Shown: positions 7,833 to 15,655, numbered from the stretch's first letter. The stretch is 28,651 bases of DNA from Bordetella parapertussis (GCA_945878355.1 CAMCTC010000060.1:1-28651); one strand, 5' to 3'. The notes: generated by a model from the sequence alone, not told the origin. A program made the numbers and translations.

Positions 7833-9041
7833 TCATCCCAGTTGAACAGGCAGTCGGGACAGCCCGCGCATCGCCAGCGAGTCTATCCATTCGGTCTCGC
7901 CGGCCGCGCGTTCGATCTTGCCGAAGCGCCGGATCAACCCGGCGAAGCACAGCTGGGCTTCCAGCCTGGCCAGCGGCGCGCCCAGGCAGAAATGCAGGCC
8001 GAAGCCGAAGGTCAGGTGGCGGTTGTTTTGGCGCGCGATGTCCAGGCCTTGCGGGTTGTCGAAGCGGCGCGGGTCGCGGTTGGCAGCGTTGACCATCGCG
8101 AACACCCGATCGCCGCTGCGCAGCAGCTTGCCGCCGATCTCGTGGTCGGCCGAGACCACGCGGGTGATCGCGTTGCTTGGGCCGTCGTAGCGCAGGAACT
8201 CCTCGACCGCCGGGTTGATCAAGGCCGGGTTGTCGCGCAGGCGCTGCAACTGGTCGGGGTGGTCGAGCAGCGCGTTGGCCGAATTGCCCAGCAGATGGGT
8301 GGTGGTCTCGTGGCCGGCGAACAACACCAACATGCAGGTCGCGACCAACTCGTCTTCGCTCAGTGAGCCCTGCTCGTCGCGCGCGGTGATCATCCGGCTG
8401 ACGAAGTCCTCGCCGGGCGCAGCCCGACGAGCCGCGATCACCTCGCGAAAAAAACCCGCCAATTGGGTTGCGCCGTGGCGGGCGCGGTTGTAGCGGTCGG
8501 GGTCGGCGCGCGACGATCCGACGAAGGCGCGCAAGTCGTCCGACCAGGCTTTCAAATCGGCATAGGACTGGTGCGGGATGCCCAGCAAGTCGAGGATCAC
8601 ATAGGCCGGCAGCGGCATGGCCACTTGCTGCGCCCAGTCCACAGGTTGGTTTTTCGGCAGCGCGTCGAGCAACTGGTCGACGATTCGGCCGACAGGCTCG
8701 GCCAGCGCTTCTATCGATCGCGGCGTGAAAGCCGTGCTCACCAATCGGCGCAACCGCGTGTGCTCGGGCGGGTCACGGAACACCATCCACAGCGACAGGT
8801 AGCGCATCACCTCGGCCAGGATCTCGCGCCGCTCACCCTTGAGTTGCGCGTAAAACGGCCGCAGCCGGTCGGGCGACATGACGTCGGACATCGCGACCTG
8901 ACGCACGTCGTCATAGCGCGTGAGCACCCAGCTGCGAAGCGACTCGCTCCAGTGCACCGGGTCGTCGTCCTGCAGCTGGCTGTAGACGGGGAAAGGGTTG
9001 CGCCGCACTTCGGGAGCGGCTGGGTCGTAGGTCATGGTCAT
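7833..9041 (-). CDS. Cytochrome P450 (soluble bacterial class)
   Basis: The 402-residue soluble monooxygenase has all P450 hallmarks: C-helix HTRLRR (about 94-99), I-helix AGHETT (242-247) with the oxygen-activating Glu-Thr pair, K-helix ExxR at 281-284, and the heme loop FGFGLHFCLG with the thiolate ligand Cys352. There is no membrane anchor. It would hydroxylate a small hydrophobic molecule using electrons from a ferredoxin and reductase, neither of which is encoded next to it. It is the first gene of the five-gene minus-strand run and is divergent from an AraC-family regulator. Starts at 9041 and 9035 (MTM) are both possible. The substrate is unknown; P450s placed with acyl-CoA ligases and thiolases often act on terpenoids, steroids or fatty acids (family knowledge). 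Confidence 0.95.
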   Translation of the reverse strand: MTMTYDPAAPEVRRNPFPVYSQLQDDDPVHWSESLRSWVLTRYDDVRQVAMSDVMSPDRLRPFYAQLKGERREILAEVMRYLSLWMVFRDPPEHTRLRRLVSTAFTPRSIEALAEPVGRIVDQLLDALPKNQPVDWAQQVAMPLPAYVILDLLGIPHQSYADLKAWSDDLRAFVGSSRADPDRYNRARHGATQLAGFFREVIAARRAAPGEDFVSRMITARDEQGSLSEDELVATCMLVLFAGHETTTHLLGNSANALLDHPDQLQRLRDNPALINPAVEEFLRYDGPSNAITRVVSADHEIGGKLLRSGDRVFAMVNAANRDPRRFDNPQGLDIARQNNRHLTFGFGLHFCLGAPLARLEAQLCFAGLIRRFGKIERAAGETEWIDSLAMRGLSRLPVQLG

Positions 9042-9147
9042 GGCGCGCAGGCTACTTCAGCGGGACAAAACTGGGTATCAGGGTTTATCGTCACAAGCAC
9101 CACGGCGGGCGCCGGGAATTCCGTGATCAAGGATCGCTGCGCCGGCA

Positions 9148-9226
9148 CTGAGCGCCCCAAGGCCGGCTGAAGCCGGCCGCCCCCCGTGGGGATCAAGCAA
9201 AGTGGCAAAGCCACATTTGCTTGAGA
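9148..9226 (+). repeat. Dispersed hairpin repeat, copy A
   Basis: This 79-base element matches 21231-21310 in inverted orientation with about 88 % identity by eye. It contains three successive inverted repeats: GGCCGGC/GCCGGCC around TGAA, CCCC.GTGGGG, and AAGCAAAGTGGC/GCCACATTTGCTT. Sequence identity runs through loops and stems alike, so it is a true repeat family rather than chance palindromes. The form resembles REP/BIME-like intergenic elements of Comamonadaceae. It lies in the control region between the P450 operon and the divergent AraC gene. No transposase is adjacent. Confidence 0.8.
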
Positions 9227-9287
9227 TCAGCGTATCGACAGGTCCTATTTCGAGCTTGGCCTGCTGCCCTCCAGATTTGCCCGGATA

Positions 9288-9303
9288 CCAATCGGCCGAT
9301 TGG
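9288..9303. promoter_or_regulatory. Perfect 16-bp palindrome, candidate operator
   Basis: The sequence CCAATCGGCCGATTGG is its own reverse complement, centred between 9295 and 9296, in the spacer between the divergent P450 operon and AraC-type regulator. A loop-free palindrome of this size suits binding by a dimeric regulator better than an RNA hairpin. AraC proteins usually bind direct repeats, so another regulator (for example TetR-type) is possible. Confidence 0.4.
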
Positions 9304-9384
9304 CTGGTAGTCTTGTGCGGATTAGCTACCAGGCCTTGTTCGCCACCCATCCGGGCTTGTTGCCCGGGCCGATGCCACCCGCTC

Positions 9385-9390
9385 AGGAGA
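9385..9390 (+). promoter_or_regulatory. Ribosome binding site for a TTG start of the AraC-family gene
   Basis: AGGAGA lies eight bases before an in-frame TTG at 9399. It is the best translation signal in the upstream part of this frame; the alternatives at 9300 (TTG), 9372 (ATG) and 9513 (ATG) have none as good. Confidence 0.45.
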
Positions 9391-9398
9391 GACCGCCC

Positions 9399-10343
9399 TT
9401 GGTCAGCCGAACCCCAGCTCCGTCCCTGCCGTCGCCGGCCAGCGCAGCGACCGCGCCGCTTGTCGCACTGCCGCTTGTTGCACTGCCGCTGACGGACCGG
9501 CGCAACCGGGTGATGTGGCTCAACAACGACCGCGTCTTTTATGCCGGGCTTCTGGGTGCGATGAGCGTGCGCACCATGGGCGGCTGGCTGGTCTACGTCT
9601 CCTTGGGTTCACCGATCCGGATAGCCGTCGGCGACGCGGCGCTGGGCGTGTTGTCGGCCGACACGGTTTGGCAGAGCACCGACCTGGCCGTGGTGCCCCC
9701 GTACACGCCGCACCGGGTGGTCTGCGATGAGCGACTGATCTGCAGCATCACGGTCGAGCCAGAGACCGTGGACGACGCCGTGCTGCCTGACTTCATGCGC
9801 TTCCACGCCGGTGCCGTGCCGGGTGACTGGCCGGGGGCGGCGCAAACCGTGCAGCGGGTGCGTGCAGCCCATACCTGGCTGCGCACCCACGGTCGCGACA
9901 TCGACCTGCAGACCACCAGCTTTGACGAATGTTTTTTCGGTCAGCGCCTGGCGCCGCGCCAACTCGATCCACGCATCGCCGGCGTGCTGGAGGAAATCCG
10001 CAACGATCCTTCGCGCACCACCACGGCGCAGGACTGTGCGATGGCGGTTGGGCTGTCGTTCTCGCGATTTCTACATCTTTTCAAGGATGAGGTCGGGACG
10101 CCTTTCCGCAGTCTTCGGACCTGGAAGAGGGCGCGCAGCCTGCTGCACCATGTGACCCGAGAGGCCAACTTGGTGCACGTCGCGCTTGACACCGGATACC
10201 CCGACTCGACCCACTTCAGCCACTCGATCCGCCATGTCTATGGCCTCAAGCCTAGCGAGTTGTTCGCCGGCTCCCGGCAACTCACCGTGTTGGGTGACAG
10301 TCCGGCAGCGCGCGCTGCGCAGCAGGCCGAGCGCTGGTGTTGA
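9399..10343 (+). CDS. AraC-family transcriptional regulator, divergent from the P450 operon
   Basis: A cupin-like sensing domain begins near the sequence DRVFYAGLLGAMSVRTMGGW and is followed by a C-terminal double helix-turn-helix (AMAVGLSFSRFLHLFKDEVG; then VALDTGYPDSTHFSHSIRHVYG). The second helix-turn-helix and GLKPSELF ending are typical of AraC/XylS proteins. From TTG 9399 the protein has 314 residues; from ATG 9513 it has 276. The region between these starts encodes Pro/Ala-rich low-complexity sequence with a 15-base tandem repeat, so the shorter form cannot be excluded. The divergent arrangement suggests it controls the P450-thiolase-tcuAB-tctC run, perhaps in response to the pathway substrate (inference). 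Confidence 0.88.
   Translation: MVSRTPAPSLPSPASAATAPLVALPLVALPLTDRRNRVMWLNNDRVFYAGLLGAMSVRTMGGWLVYVSLGSPIRIAVGDAALGVLSADTVWQSTDLAVVPPYTPHRVVCDERLICSITVEPETVDDAVLPDFMRFHAGAVPGDWPGAAQTVQRVRAAHTWLRTHGRDIDLQTTSFDECFFGQRLAPRQLDPRIAGVLEEIRNDPSRTTTAQDCAMAVGLSFSRFLHLFKDEVGTPFRSLRTWKRARSLLHHVTREANLVHVALDTGYPDSTHFSHSIRHVYGLKPSELFAGSRQLTVLGDSPAARAAQQAERWC
9456..9490 (+). repeat. 15-base tandem repeat, 2.3 copies, in the 5' part of the AraC gene
   Basis: CCGCTTGTCGCACTG (9456-9470) is followed by the same unit with one change (9471-9485) and a five-base partial copy. In frame it encodes LVALPLVALP in the low-complexity N-terminal extension, so copy-number change would keep the frame. Confidence 0.6.
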
Positions 10344-10344
10344 A

Positions 10345-10416
10345 CGGGTTTTGATCCGTCACAGATCTGCGGGCGTCGGCCGTCGCGTTGATGCCGGGGT
10401 TTGACCTGTCGCACAG
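10345..10416. promoter_or_regulatory. Imperfect direct repeats 50 bases apart upstream of the hydrolase gene
   Basis: TTGATCCGTC (10351) and TTGACCTGTC (10401) share eight of ten bases, are each preceded by a CGGG..TT run and followed by (GC)ACAG, and start exactly 50 bases apart. They lie in the gap 10344-10510 between the AraC gene and the alpha/beta-hydrolase. Paired direct repeats are typical of AraC-type binding sites, but this is only a pattern. No clear sigma-70 promoter is visible. Confidence 0.25.
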
Positions 10417-10510
10417 CTTGCCGGCCCGAGCTTGATCTCCAATAGCGCATGAGTTTGCCCGGACCCGTCGATGTCGATGGCAGCGGGCAGATTCCAGGGA
10501 GCGCGGGATC

Positions 10511-11788
10511 ATGACAAGGCAACACGGCAAACCCGGTTCGGGCAAAGGCAAGGCATTGGGCGACGCGCGGGGCGGACTGCGCCTGGTGGTCGAGGGCGCG
10601 CGCCATATCACCGGTGTGGTGGAGGCGCTGCACGGCCAAATCCAGCGCCTGGCGCCGCCGCTGCGACTCCGCTTGGTCCGCGCCGACGATGCCAAGCCTG
10701 CCCAGTCTTTCGACACCGATGGACTGCCTCGCACACGCGGCTTGACCGGCATGGTCTATCGCAGCATCCAGGGTGGCACCCGACTGATATGCGATGGTCT
10801 AGACGGCTTGCTCGCGCCGTTCGATGAGGCCCTGAATTCAGCCCCTCCAACGAGCACGCCGCGGCGCGACGCGTTGGTGGCGGCGCTCAACGGTGTGTTG
10901 GGTGACCATTTGCTGCGCAGCGGCAACCCCTTGGCCATCCCATTGCAATTGCGCCAAGGCGGCCTGCCGCTGGTGCCTACTTTGCTCGGGGTCGACGCGC
11001 CGCGCCGTGTGATCTTGTTGGTGCATGGCTTGTGCATGAGCGATCTGGGGTGGCGCCGCAACAGCCATGACCATGGCCAGTTGTTGGCGCGTGCCATGGA
11101 CGCTTCGCCTGTCTATGTTTTCTACAACAGCGGTCTGCATGTTTCGATCAATGGCCGGGCGCTCGCCGACGCGCTCGAGCAGATGCTGCTCGATTGGCCT
11201 GTGCCGCTGGAAGAGTTGACGATCGTCGGTCACAGCATGGGCGGCCTGGTCGCTCGAAGCGCCTGTCACCTGGCCGTGCAGGCTGGCTACCAATGGCCGG
11301 CGCGGCTGCGCAAGATGGTCTTCATGGGCACGCCGCACCACGGTGCGCCGCTAGAGCGCGCCGGCAATTGGTTGCATCGGGTGATGGACTTGAGCCCTTA
11401 TGTCGCGCCTTTTAACCGGCTGTCGCGACTTCGCAGCGAGGGCATCACCGACCTGCGCCATGGCAACCTGCTCGATGCTGACTGGCTCGGCGTGAGCCGA
11501 TTCGACCACCGTGACCTGCGCCAAGCTGTGCCCTTGCCGACCTGGGTGGTTTGTTATGCCATCGCCAGCACCGCAGGAGGGGCGGGTGCCTCGGGGTCCA
11601 TGAGGGGTGATGGTTTGGTTCCCATCGACAGCGCTTTAGGACGCCACCGGGATCCCGCCTTCGACCTGGGCTTGCACGACGATCGCTGCTGGCTGGGCCA
11701 TGGCACCCACCACCTCGACTTGCTCAGCGACCCGGCGGTCTACCGGCGCTTGCTGGGTTGGTTGCAGCCCACGTGCTCGCGCAGGTGA
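10511..11788 (+). CDS. Alpha/beta-hydrolase, lipase/esterase-like
   Basis: The 425-residue protein has an alpha/beta-hydrolase domain after an N-terminal region of about 160 residues. It shows the oxyanion-region motif LVHGLCMSD (H172-G173), the nucleophile elbow GHSMGG with Ser242, a probable acid Asp367 in RGDGLVP and a catalytic histidine around H400-H401 (GTHHLDLLSD). GTPHHGAPLER is also typical of lipases that resemble PGAP1-like esterases. No signal peptide or lipobox is visible, so it is likely cytoplasmic. The ATG at 10511 has a weak GGGAG upstream. It is followed after 35 bases by the MBL-fold gene. It may hydrolyse an ester or acyl-CoA related to the surrounding catabolic genes (inference). 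Confidence 0.85.
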   Translation: MTRQHGKPGSGKGKALGDARGGLRLVVEGARHITGVVEALHGQIQRLAPPLRLRLVRADDAKPAQSFDTDGLPRTRGLTGMVYRSIQGGTRLICDGLDGLLAPFDEALNSAPPTSTPRRDALVAALNGVLGDHLLRSGNPLAIPLQLRQGGLPLVPTLLGVDAPRRVILLVHGLCMSDLGWRRNSHDHGQLLARAMDASPVYVFYNSGLHVSINGRALADALEQMLLDWPVPLEELTIVGHSMGGLVARSACHLAVQAGYQWPARLRKMVFMGTPHHGAPLERAGNWLHRVMDLSPYVAPFNRLSRLRSEGITDLRHGNLLDADWLGVSRFDHRDLRQAVPLPTWVVCYAIASTAGGAGASGSMRGDGLVPIDSALGRHRDPAFDLGLHDDRCWLGHGTHHLDLLSDPAVYRRLLGWLQPTCSRR

Positions 11789-11823
11789 CAGACCACTCAG
11801 AGACGCGGCGGCACAATCCAAGA

Positions 11824-12984
11824 ATGCCTGAAGCTCCCACCTCCGACGGCCGTCCTGACGAAGCTATGCCCAGTCAGCCCGGCGTTGATACCCCATCCGA
11901 TGCGCCCCATGCGCCGCCCTATGCGCTTCAGTACCCTTGTGGCGAGGCCCCAGCCCCAGGACAGGTTCGAGAGATCGCGCCCGGCGTGCTGTGGCTGCGC
12001 ATGCCCTTGCCATTTGCGCTGAACCACATCAACCTCTGGGCCATCGCCGACGAGGATGACCAGGGACCGGGCTGGGCCATCGTCGACACCGGCACCAAGA
12101 CGCCCGAGTCGCTGGCCGCATGGCGAACACTGATTGCCGACGACGGCCCGCTGGCCGCCACGCCACAAGGCGCTCGCATCACCCGCATTCTGTGCACCCA
12201 TATGCACCCCGACCATGTCGGCATGGCCGGCTGGCTCGCGCGCAAGTTCCAGTGCAGGCTGTGGATGACCCGGCTCGAATACCTGACATGCCGTACGCTG
12301 GTCGCCGACACAGGTCGGGAGGCGCCTGACGACGCGATCCGCTTCTACCGCCTGGCGGGCTGGCCTGAGGACGCGATCGATGTCTACCGGGCTCGCTTCG
12401 GCGGTTTTGGCAAATACCTGCACGCGCTGCCCGACAGCTTCCGCCGCCTCAGCGACGGCGACAGTTTCACCATCGGAGCCCATGTCTGGCGGGTCATCGT
12501 CGGTCGCGGGCATTCTCCCGAACATGCCTGCTTGCTGTGTGAAGACCTGGACCTGCTGATCTCGGGTGACCAGGTGCTGCCGAGGATTTCGTCGAATGTG
12601 AGCGTATTTCCGACCGAACCCGACGCTGATCCACTGACGGATTGGCTGACATCGCTTGCGCAATTGCGCGCAGCATTGGGCGATCAGTTGCTGGTCTTGC
12701 CTGCGCATGGCGAACCCTTCCGCGGCCTGCATGCCAGGATTGATCGACTGATCGGTGGCCATCAGACTGGCCTGACGCGGCTGCGCCGCAGCCTGGCTGC
12801 AGGCCCCAAGCGCGCGATCGATGTCTTTGGTGCGCTGTTTGCCCGTCCGATCGACGGCAAGGGTGACTTGCTGGGCATGGCCACTGGCGAGAGCCTGGCC
12901 CACATCAACCACCTGGTCGCGCGCGGTGAGGCCAGTTGTGAGACCGGTGCTGACGGGGTACGGCGCTACCAGATGGTGGTCTGA
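11824..12984 (+). CDS. MBL-fold metallo-hydrolase
   Basis: The 386-residue protein has the metallo-beta-lactamase motif THMHPDHVG (H126, H128, D130, H131), a further histidine in the GRGHSPEH segment, the bridging Asp in LLISGDQVLP and the last histidine in LPAHGEPF, so both metal sites look complete. The C-terminal 80 residues (RIDRLIGGHQTGLTRLRR onward) resemble the small helical/winged-helix domain found after the MBL domain in LACTB2-like hydrolases. Starting at 11824 leaves a Pro-rich, probably unstructured N-terminus of about 35 residues. Members hydrolyse thioesters, esters or RNA; the substrate here is unknown. The order hydrolase, MBL hydrolase, AraC regulator, NYN protein on one strand suggests one transcription unit with gaps under 50 bases. 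Confidence 0.88.
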   Translation: MPEAPTSDGRPDEAMPSQPGVDTPSDAPHAPPYALQYPCGEAPAPGQVREIAPGVLWLRMPLPFALNHINLWAIADEDDQGPGWAIVDTGTKTPESLAAWRTLIADDGPLAATPQGARITRILCTHMHPDHVGMAGWLARKFQCRLWMTRLEYLTCRTLVADTGREAPDDAIRFYRLAGWPEDAIDVYRARFGGFGKYLHALPDSFRRLSDGDSFTIGAHVWRVIVGRGHSPEHACLLCEDLDLLISGDQVLPRISSNVSVFPTEPDADPLTDWLTSLAQLRAALGDQLLVLPAHGEPFRGLHARIDRLIGGHQTGLTRLRRSLAAGPKRAIDVFGALFARPIDGKGDLLGMATGESLAHINHLVARGEASCETGADGVRRYQMVV

Positions 12985-13030
12985 ACTGCGCGCTGCGCTC
13001 ACTGAAGGGGCCAGACCGACGAGCGTGACC

Positions 13031-14125
13031 ATGACCCAGCACACTGTCGCGATCCAGCAGGTGCGGCACATCTTGCAAGGCGTGTTGCATCAGGGCCGTG
13101 ACCCGTCTGCGCTGCTGCAGCGTGCCGGCATCTCGCCAGCGCTGCTGGACGCGCCGCTGGCGCGGGTTTCACTGCAGCAGTACGCGCTGCTGATACGCGC
13201 GCTGCGTCGAACCACCCGCGACGAGTTGTGGGGTTTGTGCAGCCGACCGCTGCGCCTGGGCAGCTTCGGCCATTGCGCGGCCCAGCTGGTGGCGTGCCGC
13301 AACCTTGAGCAAGGGCTGCGAGCTGGCTTGCGCCATTTCCACGGCTTGATCGATGACTTTGTGCCCAGGCTGAAGGTGCAGGGCGGCGTGGCGCAGGTTC
13401 AACTGTTGCGCCGCGCACCCACCGGCGCCAGACTGGACTATGCCCAGAAGGCATTCCTGCTGTTCGCCTTTGGCCTGGCCTGTTGGTTGGTCGCTCGGCG
13501 GGTGCCGCTGCTGGCGGTAGACTACACTGAGCCGATCCCGCGCAGCGACAGCTCTCGCGTCTACCAAGCACCGATACGCTACGACGCGCCGCACATGGGT
13601 ATTTGTTTTGAAGCCCGCTGGCTGGAGTTGCCGGTGGTGCAAAACGCCCAGAGTCTGCGTGAGTTTCTGGCCGGTGCGCCAGCCAATCTATTGATCAAAT
13701 ACCGCGACTCGAGCAGTCTTTCCGAGCGCATCCGCCGCTTGCTCAGACGCCGACTGAACGCGGAATTGCCCTCGCTGGCGCAAGTCGGTGAGGCCTTGGC
13801 GATGTCGCCGCAGACCTTGAGGCGGCGCCTGCGCGACGAAGGGCATGGCTTTCAGGCGCTCAAAGACGCTTTGCGACGTGACACGGCGATCGGCTACCTG
13901 GCCCAGCCCGAGCTGACGCTGATCGACATTGCCAACTTGGTAGGATTTTCGGAGGCCAGCACCTTTCACCGCGCCTTCAAACAATGGACTGGCGTCGCAC
14001 CTGGCCAATACCGGCTGCGCCTGCCATCCATGCCCGACAAACTGCCAGTGGGCAAGCAACTGCCCGGCAACAGAACCAGACTGCGAAAGACTTTGCGGTC
14101 GCCGAAAACGCCAGAGGATTCATGA
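13031..14125 (+). CDS. AraC-family transcriptional regulator (OruR/ArgR-like, PF12625-type N-terminus)
   Basis: The 364-residue regulator has the large N-terminal ligand domain that starts with LLQRAGISPALLDAPLARVS, typical of OruR-type AraC proteins, and a C-terminal helix-turn-helix pair (VGEALAMSPQTLRRRLRDEG; IANLVGFSEASTFHRAFKQW) ending GVAPGQYR. About 35 residues follow the usual end of the family (LPSMPDKLPVGKQLPG onward), a basic tail of unknown role. The ATG at 13031 was chosen over an in-frame GTG six bases earlier. Its stop codon overlaps the start of the NYN gene as ATGA, so the two are probably translated together. It may control the adjoining beta-oxidation operon beginning at 15656 or the hydrolase genes before it; neither is shown. 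Confidence 0.88.
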   Translation: MTQHTVAIQQVRHILQGVLHQGRDPSALLQRAGISPALLDAPLARVSLQQYALLIRALRRTTRDELWGLCSRPLRLGSFGHCAAQLVACRNLEQGLRAGLRHFHGLIDDFVPRLKVQGGVAQVQLLRRAPTGARLDYAQKAFLLFAFGLACWLVARRVPLLAVDYTEPIPRSDSSRVYQAPIRYDAPHMGICFEARWLELPVVQNAQSLREFLAGAPANLLIKYRDSSSLSERIRRLLRRRLNAELPSLAQVGEALAMSPQTLRRRLRDEGHGFQALKDALRRDTAIGYLAQPELTLIDIANLVGFSEASTFHRAFKQWTGVAPGQYRLRLPSMPDKLPVGKQLPGNRTRLRKTLRSPKTPEDS

Positions 14126-15492
14126 AAAGCGCACTTTTTGTCGATTTCGACAACGTCTACACCCAACTGCGCCAGTTGCAACCTGCGGCCGCCGAGCGCT
14201 TCGCGCGCCAACCCATTGAGTGGATACGCTGGCTGACCGAATCCTTGGAAATCCCCGACGGTCACGACCCGCAGGCGAGAAGGCGCTTGCTGGTACGGCG
14301 CTGCTATCTCAACCCGAACTGGTACCAGACCTACAGACACGCCTTTCTGAGGGCGGGTTTCGAAATCGTCGATTGCCCGCCGGTGACCAGCCAGGGCAAG
14401 ACCAGCACCGACATCCACATGGTGCTCGACATCATCGAACTGCTGCAGCATGAGACGCGCTATGACGAGTTCATCGTGTTGTCGGCCGACGCTGACTTCA
14501 CCCCGGTGCTGCGCAAACTGCGCCGTTTCGACCGGCGGACCTCGGTGTTGGCGATCGGCTTTCCATCGGCGGCCTACCAGGCCTCGGCCGACCTGCTGAT
14601 CGACGAGCGCGCTTTCATCGAGCAAGCACTGGGCTTGACGCCGGAGTCCACCGAGGTGGGTCTCCTGCCAACGCCGATGTCTACCGTTGAGCCCGCTTTG
14701 CCGTCCGAGCGCCCGGGGTCTGACGACCCGCTTCGCCCGCCCATGGAGGGATTGGTGACCGATGACGCGTCCTGGGCTGCGGTGCCATCGCCCCACGTCC
14801 GCGCGGCCACGGCCGAGGAACTGGCGCAGATCAGCCGCCGTATCGAGCAGGCGGTCGAGCAGCGTTCGCAACCGGTGGCCGCAGGGCAACTGGCGTCGCG
14901 CTTGCGCCATGAGTTTGCCCAGCCATTGGAGAACTGGAACGGCCACGGCACCTTCAAGCCCTTTTTTCGATCGCTCGGGCTGTCCCACTTGTTGTGGCTC
15001 AACGGCTCGGGCGGGCGCATCGCCGATCCGGCTCGCCATGCCCTGGACCCGCTGGCGACCAACGAGTCGGATGCCTGCCTGGAGCGAGCGCCGGGTTGGG
15101 CAGGCCACGAGGCACTGTTTCCGGTTGCGCGGGAAGTCAGCAGCCTGACTGGCGCGCCGCTGCTGCCGCCGCCGACGGTTCGAGCGGTGCTCCAACTCCT
15201 GTGCGAAGACCTGGCCGCCCATGCCTACGAACCCACCGAGACCGCGCGCCGAATCCGCGAACAAGGGCTGGCCCAGCACGGGATGGACCTGTCGATGCGC
15301 GATGTGGTCTTCATCCTGCGCGGCATGCAACTCAATGGCCATGTCTTCGGCCGCGGCCAGGACGATGCCCGCACCTTGGCGCAACGCCTGGTCAACCAGG
15401 TCCTGTTTCTGTGCGAGCGCGAGCAGATGGTGTTCAGTGAAGCCGCGTTGACGCAGTTGCGGCATTGGATAGGCGGCGACCTGATCGATTGA
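14122..15492 (+). CDS. NYN-domain (PIN-like) putative ribonuclease with LOTUS/OST-HTH-like domain
   Basis: The 456-residue protein begins with a NYN/LabA-type nuclease domain (about 1-170). Acidic residues in the expected places are D8 and D10 (FVDFDN), D97 (TDIHMVLD) and D123/D125 (SADADFTPVL), so metal-dependent RNA cleavage is plausible. A Pro/Ser-rich linker (about 180-230) leads to a LOTUS/OST-HTH-like winged helix at about 234-307 (QLASRLRHEF..NWNGHGTFKPFFRSLGL), a fold that binds RNA in MARF1/limkain-type proteins. The last 120 residues are helical and unassigned. ATG 14122 overlaps the regulator stop (ATGA) and the protein motif starts at once, which fixes the start. Domain calls are by eye; the function in this cluster is unknown. 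Confidence 0.82.
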   Translation: MKSALFVDFDNVYTQLRQLQPAAAERFARQPIEWIRWLTESLEIPDGHDPQARRRLLVRRCYLNPNWYQTYRHAFLRAGFEIVDCPPVTSQGKTSTDIHMVLDIIELLQHETRYDEFIVLSADADFTPVLRKLRRFDRRTSVLAIGFPSAAYQASADLLIDERAFIEQALGLTPESTEVGLLPTPMSTVEPALPSERPGSDDPLRPPMEGLVTDDASWAAVPSPHVRAATAEELAQISRRIEQAVEQRSQPVAAGQLASRLRHEFAQPLENWNGHGTFKPFFRSLGLSHLLWLNGSGGRIADPARHALDPLATNESDACLERAPGWAGHEALFPVAREVSSLTGAPLLPPPTVRAVLQLLCEDLAAHAYEPTETARRIREQGLAQHGMDLSMRDVVFILRGMQLNGHVFGRGQDDARTLAQRLVNQVLFLCEREQMVFSEAALTQLRHWIGGDLID

Positions 15493-15504
15493 CGAGGTCC
15501 AACT

Positions 15505-15522
15505 CGATGCGGCGGCGCATCG
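15505..15522 (+). other. Small hairpin after the NYN gene
   Basis: CGATGCG (15505-15511) and CGCATCG (15516-15522) form a perfect 7-bp stem with a four-base loop, 12 bases after the NYN stop codon. The following bases GTTTGATCGGTTT are only mildly T-rich, so it is a weak terminator candidate at best. The rest of the gap to 15655 shows nothing else. Confidence 0.3.
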
Positions 15523-15655
15523 TTTGATCGGTTTCGCCACTCAGAATGCGCCGCTTGGCCATTGGCAGCGCATGGCCCGCAGAGCAGCATCACCGCCTGC
15601 ACAATCCACCGTCGCCAGAAACCCAGCATTTCATGAACTTGACGGCCGAACTCCG

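Noticed and set aside
11797..13071. 424-codon minus-strand open frame opposite the MBL-fold gene
   Set aside because: The sense frame has a complete metal-binding motif set; the antisense product has no recognisable feature.
13966..15540. 524-codon open frame on the minus strand opposite the regulator end and NYN gene
   Set aside because: Its translation is rich in Gln, Arg and His with no domain, and the plus-strand frame has clear NYN and regulator motifs. It is a high-GC shadow frame.
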